A stretch of DNA of 64,000 nt from Dermacoccus nishinomiyaensis (GCF_900447535.1 NZ_UFXX01000001.1:2418001-2482000); one strand, 5' to 3'; counted from the first letter of the stretch, positions 35,613 to 46,524 are shown. The notes: generated from the letters alone by a model not told the origin. Numbers and translations are program-made.

Positions 35613-35647
35613 CGAGCGGACGATGGCCGCTCGCCATCGTCCGCTCG
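35613..35647 (-). terminator. 15-bp hairpin after the sugar-importer ATPase gene
   Basis: Arms 35613-35627 and 35633-35647 are exact complements around a 5-base loop, 31 bp past the stop of the ATPase gene. No U tract. Confidence 0.75.
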
Positions 35648-35678
35648 ATCGTCATGTCAGCCCCTCGCGGGTGCGCGT

Positions 35679-36749
35679 TCAGTCGTTGATGCGCTCGCCG
35701 GTCTCGACGTCGAAGAGGTGGATGTGATCGGTCTTCGGCGCGAAGTACAGCGTGTCGCCCTTCATCGGGGGGCGGCGGCCGTCGACGCGGGCCATGACCT
35801 GCTGGTCCTCGCCCTCAACGGTCGTCTTGCCGTAGACGTACGCGTCGGCGCCGAGCTCCTCGACCATGACGACGTCGACCTCGAGACCCGCGTCGGACGG
35901 CGCGAGGTCCTCCGGGCGGATGCCGAGCGTGACACGGTTCGAACCGGGGCGGGCGTCCGCGGGCAGCGGAATCGACGCGGTACCGAGCAGCACCTTGTTG
36001 TCCTTGACCGGCACCTCGAACAGGTTCATCGCGGGGCTGCCGATGAAGCCCGCGACGAAGACGTTCTTCGGGTGGTCGTACATGTTGCGCGGCGTGTCGC
36101 ACTGCTGCAGCAGACCGTCCTTGAGGACAGCGACGCGGTCACCCATCGTCATGGCCTCGACCTGATCGTGGGTGACGTAGACGGTCGTCACGCCGAGACG
36201 ACGCTGCAGGTCGGCGATCTGCGTGCGCGTCTGCACGCGCAGCTTGGCGTCGAGGTTCGACAGTGGCTCGTCCATGAGGAACACCTGCGGCTGACGCACG
36301 ATTGCGCGACCCATCGCGACGCGCTGACGCTGGCCACCCGACAGGTCCTTCGGCTTGCGCTCGAGGTACTGCGTGAGGTCGAGGATCTGCGCGGCCTCCT
36401 CGACGCGCTTGCGGATCTCGCCCTTGTCGACGCCGGCGATCTTGAGCGCGAAGCCCATGTTGTCAGCGACGCTCATGTGCGGGTAGAGCGCGTAGTTCTG
36501 GAACACCATCGCGACGTCGCGATCCTTCGGCGACAGCGCCGTGACGTCGCGTCCGTCGATGAGGATGCGGCCGCTCGTCACCTCTTCCAGGCCGGCGAGC
36601 ATGCGCAGCGAGGTCGACTTGCCGCAGCCCGACGGGCCGACGAGGACGAGGAACTCGCCGTCGGCGATCTCGATGTTGAGGTCGCTGACGCTGGGACGAT
36701 CGGCCCCGGGGTAGGTGAGGGTGACGTTGTCGTACGTGACGGTTGCCAT
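35679..36749 (-). CDS. malK: Sugar ABC importer ATPase (MalK/UgpC/MsiK type)
   Basis: ATPase subunit for carbohydrate importers, 356 residues. Walker A GPSGCGKST (~37), Q-loop VFQNYALYPHMSV, signature LSGGQRQRVAMGRA, Walker B VFLMDEPLSNLD and H-loop VTHDQVEAMTMGD are intact. The C-terminal regulatory/TOBE domain (~235-356) includes GSPAMNLFEVPV and LGIRPEDLAP. ATG 36749 has AAGGAAAA upstream; the longer frame crosses the divergent promoter region. It is separate from and divergent to malE-malF-malG. As with streptomycete MsiK, one ATPase may serve several sugar importers; in this window malEFG is the only partner. Confidence 0.92.
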   Translation of the reverse strand: MATVTYDNVTLTYPGADRPSVSDLNIEIADGEFLVLVGPSGCGKSTSLRMLAGLEEVTSGRILIDGRDVTALSPKDRDVAMVFQNYALYPHMSVADNMGFALKIAGVDKGEIRKRVEEAAQILDLTQYLERKPKDLSGGQRQRVAMGRAIVRQPQVFLMDEPLSNLDAKLRVQTRTQIADLQRRLGVTTVYVTHDQVEAMTMGDRVAVLKDGLLQQCDTPRNMYDHPKNVFVAGFIGSPAMNLFEVPVKDNKVLLGTASIPLPADARPGSNRVTLGIRPEDLAPSDAGLEVDVVMVEELGADAYVYGKTTVEGEDQQVMARVDGRRPPMKGDTLYFAPKTDHIHLFDVETGERIND

Positions 36750-36756
36750 GGGGTTT

Positions 36757-36903
36757 TCCTTAGCGCTCACCGGCAGGAACGTGCCGGACGATCCGTTGTG
36801 AACGGGCGGCGCACGGATGTGACGCCGCACACAGCATGCCTGATGGGAGTGGCTCTTGACCAGCCCTTCTGCACATTTGTTTCCGTAGCGCTCATCTGAG
36901 CGC
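36757..36903. promoter_or_regulatory. Repeated TTCCNTAGCGCTCA motif in the malK-malE divergent gap
   Basis: TTCCTTAGCGCTCA (36757-36770) and TTCCGTAGCGCTCA (36881-36894) match at 13 of 14 bases, 124 bp apart. The second extends into a 16-bp palindrome GCGCTCATCTGAGCGC (36888-36903). The paired layout between divergent sugar-transport genes suggests operators for the LacI protein at 41 kb. The rest of the 328-bp gap holds no gene; 36974 TTGATC with AACTTT 17 bp later is a weak malE promoter candidate. Confidence 0.5.
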
Positions 36904-37077
36904 CCCGTCTCGAGGGGTAGGTGGGTCGATCTGCATGCTCGCTCGGCCCTGCCTATCACCCGGTCAACGCTCCTTGATCAAATCGTGACCGTGGAAAACT
37001 TTGCAGACCCTGAGTACACGCTGCATGCTGTGAAGCAGGCCACACTCGAGGTGTGGCCCTGAACAATCGGAGCACTC

Positions 37078-38415
37078 ATGACCAAGCGCAGTGTGGCTGT
37101 CGCATTCGCGGGCGTCCTCGCCCTCTCCGTCTCCGCGTGCGGCGGCGGCTCGTCCTCGTCCGACTCGTCGAAGAGCGACACCTCTGCGGCTTCGTCGAAG
37201 TCCGGCGACGCGAAGGCGTCGGGCAGTGCTGCCGCCGGCAGTGACGTCAACGCCAAGGACCCGAAGCGTGACGCCAACGCCGACCTCGTCATCTGGGCTG
37301 ACGGCACCGCGGCCCCCGTCGTCTCCAAGCTCGCGAAGCAGTTCGCGGACGAGAACGACGTCAAGGTTTCCGTCCAGGTCTCGACGGACGTGCGCGGCAA
37401 CTACGGCACGGCCTTCAAGGCGGGCCAGGCCCCCGACGTCATCGTCGGCGCTCACGACTGGATGGGTGAGCTCGTCTCCAACGGCTCCGTCGCGCCCGTG
37501 CAGATCCCCGCCAACGTCGCTTCCGGCTTCAACAAGGAGGCCATCGCCGCGACGAAGTACAACAACCAGTCCTACGGCGTGCCCTACGCCGTCGAGAACA
37601 TGGCGCTCGTGCGCAACACCGACATGGTCAAGGACGCGCCGAAGACGATCGATGAGCTCGTCTCCACCGGTCAGAAGGTCGTCGACGAGAAGAAGGCGAC
37701 GAACGTCCTCTCCCTCGAAATGGGCAAGCAGGGCGACGCCTACCACGGCATCCCGTTCCTCACCGGCTTCGGCGGCGGCATCTTCGGCACGAAGGCCAAC
37801 GGCGACTACGACGCGAGCAAACTGCTCGTCAACTCGCCCGAGAGCCTCAAGGGCGCCAACCTGCTCGCCGAGCTCGGCAAGAAGAAGGTGCTGTCGACCA
37901 ACGTCGACAAGACCAACGCTGATGCCCTGTTCGCCGACAAGAAGGCGCCGTACATCGTCACCGGCCCGTGGTCGCTGCCGACGTTCGACAAGGCCGGCAT
38001 CAAGTACGAGGTCTCCTCGCTGCCCACCGTCGCCGGTGGCGGAAAGATGACGCCGTTCCTCGGCGTGCAGATGTTCTACGTCAGCTCGAAGGCGAAGAAT
38101 GCGACCGTCGCTCAGACGTTCACCGCGTCCTTCCTCACCACCGCGGCCGCGCAGAAGGCGCTGTTCGAGGTCGGCAAGCGTCCGCCGGCACTGACGGCGG
38201 CGTACGACGAGGTCATCAAGTCCAACCCCGACGTCGCGAAGTGGGCCGAGGCCGGCAAGGGCGCGAAGCTCATGCCGAACATCCCCGCGATGAATGCCGT
38301 CTGGGGCCCGATGGGTCAGGCGATGGCCGACGTCATCTCCGGCAAGGCAGCCCCCGACGCCCGCTTCAATGCGGCGCAGAAGGAGATCGAGGCCGCCATC
38401 AAGGCCGGCAGCTGA
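37078..38415 (+). CDS. malE: Maltose/maltodextrin-type sugar-binding lipoprotein
   Basis: Extracellular binding protein of a carbohydrate importer, 445 residues. Signal peptide MTKRSVAVAFAGVLAL with lipobox VSAC (Cys21), then a Ser/Gly/Ala/Lys-rich linker to about residue 65. The family-1 binding fold follows: VIWADGTAAPVVSKLAKQF, QAPDVIVGAHDWMGEL, YGVPYAVENMALVRNTD and VTGPWSLPTFDKAGI, phrases found in maltodextrin-binding proteins. GGAG precedes the ATG. Exact sugar (maltose, maltodextrin, trehalose) cannot be set from sequence; trehalose genes next door make a disaccharide of glucose plausible. A hairpin separates it from malF. Confidence 0.92.
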   Translation: MTKRSVAVAFAGVLALSVSACGGGSSSSDSSKSDTSAASSKSGDAKASGSAAAGSDVNAKDPKRDANADLVIWADGTAAPVVSKLAKQFADENDVKVSVQVSTDVRGNYGTAFKAGQAPDVIVGAHDWMGELVSNGSVAPVQIPANVASGFNKEAIAATKYNNQSYGVPYAVENMALVRNTDMVKDAPKTIDELVSTGQKVVDEKKATNVLSLEMGKQGDAYHGIPFLTGFGGGIFGTKANGDYDASKLLVNSPESLKGANLLAELGKKKVLSTNVDKTNADALFADKKAPYIVTGPWSLPTFDKAGIKYEVSSLPTVAGGGKMTPFLGVQMFYVSSKAKNATVAQTFTASFLTTAAAQKALFEVGKRPPALTAAYDEVIKSNPDVAKWAEAGKGAKLMPNIPAMNAVWGPMGQAMADVISGKAAPDARFNAAQKEIEAAIKAGS

Positions 38416-38435
38416 CGATCCACCCACGTCGCACC

Positions 38436-38470
38436 CGTGAGCCGGTGACCACGTCGGTCGCCGGCTCACG
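38436..38470 (+). terminator. Hairpin between malE and malF
   Basis: 10-bp arms at 38436-38445 and 38461-38470 with an inner 4-bp stem. Placed between binding-protein and permease genes, it may lower permease expression relative to MalE, like the hairpin after pstS. Confidence 0.6.
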
Positions 38471-38551
38471 GCGCGTCGAGCGTCGACGACGACGCCCATC
38501 ACGACAGGCCTGACGGCGCCCGCGAGGCGCCTCACGCCCCAGGCTGGTGCG

Positions 38552-40170
<1,619 letters not shown>

Positions 40171-40171
<1 letters not shown>

Positions 40172-41115
40172 TGTCTGCCATGAACACCCCTGCGGCCGGC
40201 CTGCCCGAACCGGGAGCCGTGACCGGCGTGCCCGAAGCTGCTCCCGGTGGCACGCATGCTCGTGCGCCGCGCCTCGGTGGCGGCGTGTGGTGGCGCCACC
40301 TGCTCGCGCTGTGCGCGCTCGCCTTCGCGCTGTTCCCGATCCTGTTCCTGCTCTCGGCGGCACTCAACAAGGCGGGGACGCTGAGTTCTTCGACGCTGCT
40401 GCCTACGAGCTTCTCGCTCAACAACTTCTCCGACCTGTTCAGCAACGAGGCGCGACCGTTCGTCACCTGGTACAAGAACGCGCTGCTCATCGCGCTCGTC
40501 GGTTCGGTGTTCAGCGTCTTCATCGGCGCGTGCTCCGCGTTCGCGTTCTCGCGCCTGCGCTTCCGAGGCCGCCGGGCGATGCTGCTCGCGCTGCTGCTGC
40601 TGCAGATGTTTCCGGCGCTGCTCGCGTTCGTCGGCCTCTACATCACCTTCTCGAAGATCGGTGAGGTGATGCCCGCGTTCGGCCTCAACACCACGTGGGG
40701 GCTCATCCTCGTCTATCTGGGCGGCGCGATGGGATCGAACGTGTGGCTTCTCAAGGGTTACTTCGACACCGTTCCGAAGGAACTCGACGAGGCCGCGTTC
40801 GTCGACGGCGCCTCGCATGCCCGCGTGTTCTTCAGCCTGACGCTGCCGCTCGTGCGCCCGATCCTCGTCACGGTGTTCATGGTGTCGTTCGTCAGCCTGT
40901 TCGGCGAGTTCATGCTCGCGAGCATCTTCCTCACCGACGTCGACAAGCAGACCCTCGGCGTCGGCCTCTACGGCATGACGGTCGGCAACGACCGCAACGC
41001 CCTGTTCGGCCAGTTCTCGGCTGGTGCGCTGCTCAGCTCGATCCCGATCATGGCGCTGTACCTGGCCTTCCAGAAGCAGCTCATCGGTGGTCTCACCACC
41101 GGCTCGGTGAAGTGA
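40171..41115 (+). CDS. malG: Maltose-type ABC importer permease MalG
   Basis: 314-residue second permease. The cytoplasmic N-terminus (~1-45) is Pro/Gly/Ala-rich, six helices follow, and the EAA loop is ELDEAAFVDGASHARVFFSL. FNL-like helix phrases such as LLLLQMFPALLAFVGLYI and the ending LYLAFQKQLIGGLTTGSVK match MalG proteins, including the C-terminal tail that reaches into the ATPase. The ATG overlaps the malF stop by one base. It is followed after 34 bp by the LacI-family regulator, probably within the same unit. Confidence 0.95.
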
Positions 41116-41149
41116 ACTCCTACCGTCGCGGCGCGACGGGAGCGGGCGC

Positions 41150-42205
41150 GTGAGCGCCACCGAGGACGCGGCGCTCAGGCGCGGCGGCGACGAATCGCCG
41201 CCGCGCCTGCAGCAGATCGCTGCTGCTGCGGGGGTCTCGCAGGCGACCGTCTCGCGCGTGCTCAACAACAAGGCCGGCGTCGCCGAGGCCACGCGCCGCA
41301 GCGTCCTCACCGCCGTCGACGTCCTCGGCTACGAACGCCCCGCGAGTCTGCGCCGCGCGGGGGCTGGCGCCATCGGCCTCGTCGTGCCCGAACTCGACAA
41401 CCCGATCTTCCCCGCGCTCGCACAGGCCGTCACGACGCGGCTCGCGGCAGCGGGGTACACCGCCGTCCTGTGCCCGACGAGCGCCGGTGGGGTGCAGGAG
41501 GATGAGTACTTGTCGATGTTGCTGGAACGCGGCATCGCCGGGCTCATCCACGTCTCGGGGCGCCACGCCGACACGACGGCGTCGATCGCGCGCCATCAGG
41601 AACTCGTCGCGCAGGGCCTGCCCGTCGTCCTCGTCAACGGCCACCGCGACGACCTCGCCGTCACGTCGTTGTCGACGGACGACCACGTCGCGGTGCGCCT
41701 CGCCGTCAGCCACCTGCTGAGTCTGGGGCACCGCCGGCTCGGTCTGGCCGTCGGGCCGGCACGCTACACCCCGTCGATCCGCAAGCTGACGGCGTTCCGC
41801 GACGCCGCGGCCGAGTTCGGGTTCGAGGCGCTCGTCGAACACACGTGGTTCAGCGTCGAGGGCGGCGAACTCGCGGGAACGCAGCTCACCGCGCGGGGCG
41901 CGAGCGGCATCATCTGCGGCTCGGACCTCATGGCGCTCGGCGTCATCCGCGGAGCGCGTCACGCGGGCTTGGACGTGCCGAGGGAGCTCTCCGTCGTCGG
42001 TTTCGACGGCTCGGCGATGACGGAGCACACCTCGCCGCCGCTGACGACGGTGCGCCAGAACGTCCCCGCGCTCGCCGACGGCGCCGTCGACACGCTGCTC
42101 GACCAGATCCGTGGGCTCGCAGCGGCCGCGCCGTGCGCCCGTGAGCTGGTGCTCGCGCCCGACCTCGTCGTGCGCGCCTCTACCGGCCCGCCTCCGGTGC
42201 GCTGA
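41150..42205 (+). CDS. LacI-family transcriptional regulator of the sugar importer
   Basis: 351 residues from GTG 41150. The helix-turn-helix (~18-40) reads LQQIAAAAGVSQATVSRVLN, then the hinge helix region VLGYERPASLRRAGA. The periplasmic-binding-protein-like core contains IGLVVPELDNPIFPALAQAV and SVVGFDGSAMTEHTSPPLTT. Position directly after malG makes it the likely local regulator, a MalR-type repressor acting on the divergent malK-malE region (inference). Ligand unknown. Its 3' end overlaps the convergent otsB gene by 26 bp. Confidence 0.93.
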   Translation: MSATEDAALRRGGDESPPRLQQIAAAAGVSQATVSRVLNNKAGVAEATRRSVLTAVDVLGYERPASLRRAGAGAIGLVVPELDNPIFPALAQAVTTRLAAAGYTAVLCPTSAGGVQEDEYLSMLLERGIAGLIHVSGRHADTTASIARHQELVAQGLPVVLVNGHRDDLAVTSLSTDDHVAVRLAVSHLLSLGHRRLGLAVGPARYTPSIRKLTAFRDAAAEFGFEALVEHTWFSVEGGELAGTQLTARGASGIICGSDLMALGVIRGARHAGLDVPRELSVVGFDGSAMTEHTSPPLTTVRQNVPALADGAVDTLLDQIRGLAAAAPCARELVLAPDLVVRASTGPPPVR

Positions 42206-43064
42206 CGGCGCCCTTACCGGCGTCGGCGTCGTCTCGGACGTCGGCGTCGTCTCGTGGCGCGTCGCGCCGCGCCTTCGTCAGCGCGCCGAGCAGAGCGTCG
42301 AGCAGCGGCGGGACGTCGGTGCAGCCGGGGACGCGGTGCGCTGCGGCGGTGTCGCCGTCGCCGACCTTGACGCCGATGTCGCTTCCCGCGCGCAGCGTCG
42401 TGAACACCGTCTCGTCGGTGACGTCGTCGCCCAGGTAGAACGTCGCACGCAGGTTGCGCTCGGCGGCGAGGGCCGCGAGTGCCGCGCCCTTCGACACGTC
42501 GAGCACCGACAGTTCGACGACGGCCTTGCCGCGCATCGCGTGGACGCCCGGGACATCCTGCGGGACGGCGAGCGCCGCGCAGGTCGCGCGCTCGGCCTCG
42601 TCCTCGTCCATGCCGCGGGTGTGCAGGACGACGCCGGCCGGCTTGTACTCGACGCGTGTCGCGGGCAGTCGTTCGGCGATCGTCTCGAGCGCGTGGGTGG
42701 CGCCGTCGAGGGCGGCGCGCTCGACGTCGCTCAGCGCGCTGCCGCCCGAGGCGGCGGAGCCGAGGGTGGTCGAGATCTCTGCGCCGTGGCTGCCGATGAG
42801 GACAATGGGGGAGGACTCGTCGATCCCCGTCAGCGCGCGCAGGGTGGCGAGGTCACGACCCGATGCGAGTGCGACGCTCACGCCCGGTAGCGCCGCCATC
42901 GCACTGAGTGCCTCGATCGTGCCCGGTTGCGGGCGGGCGCTCGCGGGGTCGAGGACGATCGGCGCGAGCACCCCGTCGAAGTCGGAGGCGACGAGCACGT
43001 CACCGCGGCGCGCGAAAGCACCCAGCTCCTCGCGTGACGGCGGCCGCAGCGGCGTCGCGGTCAC
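42180..43064 (-). CDS. otsB: Trehalose-6-phosphate phosphatase
   Basis: Removes phosphate from trehalose-6-P, completing trehalose synthesis. It has 294 residues from GTG 43064, which overlaps the otsA stop (GTGA); the longer frame lies within otsA. HAD-superfamily motifs: VASDFDGVLAPIV (nucleophile and general-acid Asp, ~29), ALASGRDLATL (motif II), a Lys in VEYKPAGVVLH, and YLGDDVTDETVF (motif IV). The cap insertion is between motifs II and III. The tail is an Asp/Ala-rich near-repeat (DDADVRDDADAG). Convergent with the LacI-family gene. Confidence 0.95.
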   Translation of the reverse strand: MTATPLRPPSREELGAFARRGDVLVASDFDGVLAPIVLDPASARPQPGTIEALSAMAALPGVSVALASGRDLATLRALTGIDESSPIVLIGSHGAEISTTLGSAASGGSALSDVERAALDGATHALETIAERLPATRVEYKPAGVVLHTRGMDEDEAERATCAALAVPQDVPGVHAMRGKAVVELSVLDVSKGAALAALAAERNLRATFYLGDDVTDETVFTTLRAGSDIGVKVGDGDTAAAHRVPGCTDVPPLLDALLGALTKARRDAPRDDADVRDDADAGKGAVSAPEAGR

Positions 43065-44476
43065 GATGCGGCCTGCGTCGACGGCGCCTTCGGGGCGGCC
43101 TCGAGGCTCGCGAGGTAGTTCTTCGCCCACTGCTGCACCGAGTTCTCGCTCACGAGGGCACGCATCGAGTCCATCCGCTGACGACGCTGGGGCGCCGGCG
43201 CGTCGACGGCCTTCATGATCTGCTGCTTGAGACCCGCGATGTCGTGCGGGTTGCACAGGTAGGCGTCGCTCAGTTCCGTCGCGGCGCCGGTGAACTCGGA
43301 CAGCACGAGCGCCCCGTCATCGGCGCAGCACGTCACGTACTCCTTCGCGACGAGATTCATGCCGTCGCGCAGCGGCGTGACGAGCATGATGTCGGCGGCC
43401 GCGAACATCGCCGCCATCTCCTCGCGGTCGAACGAGCGGTGCAGGTACGTGAGCGCCGTCGCGCCGATGCTCGAGAAGTCACCGTTGATACGCCCGACCG
43501 TCAGCTCGATCTGGTCACGCAGATCCATGTACGCCTTGACGCGCTCGCGGCTCGGCGTCGCGACCTGGATGAGTTTGTGCTTGCTCGGGTCGAGGCGCTC
43601 GTCGGCGAGCAGTTCGCCGAACGCCTTGAGGCGGTGACGGATGCCCTTCGTGTAGTCGAGGCGATCGACGCCCAGCAGGATCTTCTCCGGGTTGCCGAGC
43701 TGCTCGCGGATCTCACGCGCCCGCGCCTGCACCGAATCCGACTCGACGATCTCGCGCAGCCCCTCGACGTCGATCGAGATCGGCACCGCGGCTGCGCGCA
43801 CCTGACGTTCGCCTAGGTCGACGACGTCGCCCGTCACGTCGAGGTCGAGGTACTGACGCACCGCGCGCAGGAAGTTGCCCGCGTCCTCGGTGCGCTGGAA
43901 ACCCAGGAAGTCGGCGCCGAGCAGCCCCTCGAGGATCTCCTCGCGCCCGGGCAGCTGCGCGAACAGCTCGACGGCGGGGAAGGGGATGTGGTTGAACCAG
44001 CCGATGCGCAGGTCGGGGCGCATCTCGCGCAGCATCTCCGGCACGAGCTGCAGCTGATAGTCGTGCACCCACACCGTCGCGCCCTGCGCGGCGACCTCGG
44101 CGCAGGCGTTCGCGAAGCGACGGTTGACGCGGCGATACACCGAACGCCAGCTGCGACGGAACGTCGGCGTGATGATGACGTCGTGGTAGACGGGCCACAA
44201 TGTGTCGTTGCTGTGGCCCTCGTAGTAGTCGGCGACCTCCTGCTCCGACAGCGCGACCGGGTGCAGGTGCATGCCGCCGTCGTCGAACGGTTCGGGCGCC
44301 TCACCCGGCTCGCCCGCCCAGCCGACCCAGGCGCCGTCACGCCCACGCATGACGGCGTCCATCGCGGTGACGAGGCCGCCGGGGGAGCGGCGCCACTGCG
44401 ACTCGCCGTCCGGCGTCGTCACGCGGTCGACGGGCAGCCGGTTGGCCGCGACGACGAAGTCGTAGGTCTCGCTCAT
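43061..44476 (-). CDS. otsA: Trehalose-6-phosphate synthase
   Basis: GT20 retaining glycosyltransferase joining UDP- or GDP/ADP-glucose to glucose-6-P. It has 471 residues, standard. Landmarks: VVAANRLPVDRV, RRSPGGLVTAM (glucose-6-P/nucleotide loop), VWVHDYQLQLVPEMLRE, GWFNHIPFPAVE, LLGVDRLDYTKGIRHRL, and the donor site ITPLRDGMNLVAKEY-like VTPLRDGMNLVAKEYV. GAAGGA is about 9 bases before ATG 44476. Coupled to otsB. Trehalose is the main actinobacterial compatible solute; a sugar importer in the adjoining unit may feed it. Confidence 0.96.
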   Translation of the reverse strand: MSETYDFVVAANRLPVDRVTTPDGESQWRRSPGGLVTAMDAVMRGRDGAWVGWAGEPGEAPEPFDDGGMHLHPVALSEQEVADYYEGHSNDTLWPVYHDVIITPTFRRSWRSVYRRVNRRFANACAEVAAQGATVWVHDYQLQLVPEMLREMRPDLRIGWFNHIPFPAVELFAQLPGREEILEGLLGADFLGFQRTEDAGNFLRAVRQYLDLDVTGDVVDLGERQVRAAAVPISIDVEGLREIVESDSVQARAREIREQLGNPEKILLGVDRLDYTKGIRHRLKAFGELLADERLDPSKHKLIQVATPSRERVKAYMDLRDQIELTVGRINGDFSSIGATALTYLHRSFDREEMAAMFAAADIMLVTPLRDGMNLVAKEYVTCCADDGALVLSEFTGAATELSDAYLCNPHDIAGLKQQIMKAVDAPAPQRRQRMDSMRALVSENSVQQWAKNYLASLEAAPKAPSTQAAS

Positions 44477-44637
44477 CGGAAAGTTCCTTCGCTCATCGGT
44501 GCGCGGGACGAACAGGTGCGGCGTGCGCTCGAATTCGGCGGGGCGCCGGGGCCGTTCGCGTCTTCGTCACGAGCCTATCGCGGGCGGCGGGGGCGTGCCG
44601 GGCCGCGTCGATCCAGCACTTTGTCATGTGCGCGGCC

Positions 44638-44643
44638 TACCGT
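44638..44643 (+). promoter_or_regulatory. -10 hexamer of the Ser/Thr kinase gene (leaderless)
   Basis: TACCGT, 6 bases before ATG 44650, which decides that start over ATG 44626. Confidence 0.65.
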
Positions 44644-44649
44644 GGAGCC

Positions 44650-46524
44650 ATGACGTCCCCGGAGCCTCCTGAGCCGACACGCGCCGGACACCGTCTGCCG
44701 CGGCGCACCCACCCGACGCCGTCGCCGACGCCCGAGCGTCACGACGACGCGACACAGGTGGCGCCGCAGGGCACGCGGACACGGCAGGGCTCGGGCGCTC
44801 ACGCGGCCACCCCGGCCGACGGTGGGGACGTCGTCGGCCACTTCCGCATCCTCGACAAGATCGGCGAGGGCGGCATGGGCGTCGTCTACCGCGCGCTCGA
44901 CACCCGAAGCTCGGACGGGCGGGAGGTCGCCGTCAAGGTGCTGCGCCCGCACATCGCCTACGACCCCGACGCGCGCACCCGCCTCGCGCGGGAGGTCGCG
45001 ACGCTGGAACGCGTCCACACACCCGGCGTCGCCGCCGTCATCGCCGCGGAGCCGTACGGCGAGCGCCCGTACATCGCCACCGAGTACGTGCCCGGCATCC
45101 CCCTCGACGAGGTCGTCAAGCGCCGCGGGCCGTTCGAGCCCGACGCGCTGGCGCGCCTCGGGCGCGACCTGGCCGTCGCCATCCAGGCCATCCATGACGC
45201 CGGCGTCGTCCACCGCGACCTCAAGCCGGGCAACGTGCTCATGGTCGACGGGCGCCCCGTCGTCATCGACTTCGGCATCGCCCACATCGCCGACGACGCG
45301 CGCCTGACGTCGACCGGCCTCGTCATGGGCACCCCCGGCTACCTCTCGCCCGAGCTCGTCGAGGGTGCGCCCGTGTCGACGTCGACCGACTGGTGGGGCT
45401 GGGCCGCGACGCTCGCCTTCGCCGCGCAGGGTGAGCCGCCGTTCGGGCGCGGCCCGATGCCGGCGGTGCTCGACCGCGTGACGCGTGGTCAGGCCAACCT
45501 CGGCGGCGTCGACGCGCGGCTGCGGCCGCTGCTCGCCGCCGCGCTCAGCCCGGTGCCGCAGGAGCGACCGTCGGCCCGGCAGGTCATCGAACAGATGGAG
45601 CGGTACGCGCGCGGCGAACCGACGACGTACGTCCCGGTGCGACGCGCGGCAGAGCCGCGCGTGACTCGCCCCGAATCGCAGCAACCCCGCCCCGACGCGA
45701 CGGCTGTGCTCGGCCGCCCGGACGCCACGCGCGTCGCGCCGGTGACGTCGCCGCCGCCGCTGAGTGCGGGGCCAACGGACGCCGAACGCGCTCAGCAGGG
45801 GGCCCCGGTGCGTCAGGGCGCCCAGGGGTATGCCAACCCGAGCCCATACGGCTCCGCGCCCGTTCCGTTCGCGCCGAAACCGCAGTCGCGCCCGGGCGAG
45901 CACGACCCGCGCATCAACCTGCCGCATCGATCGGGAACGCTGCAGGCGATCTTCGTCCTGTGGTTGGGCGTGACGGCGCTCGTGCCCGTCGTCGGGCTCG
46001 TGCTGCTCGTCGTGTGGAACCTCGCCGCGCGCTTCAGCGACTCCACGATCACCCAGACCGTCCTGCGACGCTACGAGGCCGGACGACGACGCAGCGACGG
46101 CGCCGTCGCCGTCGCGAGTGCGCCGTGGCACGCCTTGCGCGCGACGCTGTCGACGCTGTTCGCCCTCATCCTGCCGACAGTCGTCTTCGCCTGCGTCGCG
46201 GCGCTCGTCGGCATCGGTTGGGTGGCCGTGCGCGGCGGCGTGCCGCGCGTGTGGTGGGCGCTGCCGCTCGTGCTCGGCGCGGGCGCCGCGCAACTGGCGC
46301 TGTGGCGAGGCGCCGGTTCGGTCGGCTACCGACGCGGTTCGCGCTCGCTCGTGCGCGGCCTCGTGCCGCAGAACGCGACGCGCATCGTCGCGGGCATCGC
46401 CGTCGGCCTCGGCTTGTTCATGCTGGTCGGCTCGTTCCTGCAGCAGGGCGACATCTCGTGGTTCCCGTTGACGGGCGGCATCGACGACCCGCTGGCGCGG
46501 TACGCGCCGAGCGTGCAGCGCTGA
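44650..46524 (+). CDS. Serine/threonine protein kinase with C-terminal multi-helix membrane domain
   Basis: 624 residues. A Pro/Thr/Arg/His-rich leader (1-60) precedes a complete Hanks-type kinase: Gly loop IGEGGMGVVY (71-80), Lys96, catalytic HRD at 188-190 in VVHRDLKPGNVL, DFG at 207-209 and GTPGYLSPE. A disordered Pro/Gln/Arg-rich linker (~330-430) follows, then about five hydrophobic helices to the C-terminus. There are no PASTA repeats and no extracellular sensor domain, unlike PknB-type kinases, so ligand sensing would have to occur in the membrane or be indirect. It has its own leaderless promoter and is divergent from otsA. Substrates unknown. Confidence 0.93.
   Translation: MTSPEPPEPTRAGHRLPRRTHPTPSPTPERHDDATQVAPQGTRTRQGSGAHAATPADGGDVVGHFRILDKIGEGGMGVVYRALDTRSSDGREVAVKVLRPHIAYDPDARTRLAREVATLERVHTPGVAAVIAAEPYGERPYIATEYVPGIPLDEVVKRRGPFEPDALARLGRDLAVAIQAIHDAGVVHRDLKPGNVLMVDGRPVVIDFGIAHIADDARLTSTGLVMGTPGYLSPELVEGAPVSTSTDWWGWAATLAFAAQGEPPFGRGPMPAVLDRVTRGQANLGGVDARLRPLLAAALSPVPQERPSARQVIEQMERYARGEPTTYVPVRRAAEPRVTRPESQQPRPDATAVLGRPDATRVAPVTSPPPLSAGPTDAERAQQGAPVRQGAQGYANPSPYGSAPVPFAPKPQSRPGEHDPRINLPHRSGTLQAIFVLWLGVTALVPVVGLVLLVVWNLAARFSDSTITQTVLRRYEAGRRRSDGAVAVASAPWHALRATLSTLFALILPTVVFACVAALVGIGWVAVRGGVPRVWWALPLVLGAGAAQLALWRGAGSVGYRRGSRSLVRGLVPQNATRIVAGIAVGLGLFMLVGSFLQQGDISWFPLTGGIDDPLARYAPSVQR

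Noticed and set aside
44626..44649. Upstream ATG start for the Ser/Thr kinase
   Set aside because: The -10 hexamer TACCGT lies inside this stretch, so transcription would begin after the ATG at 44626.
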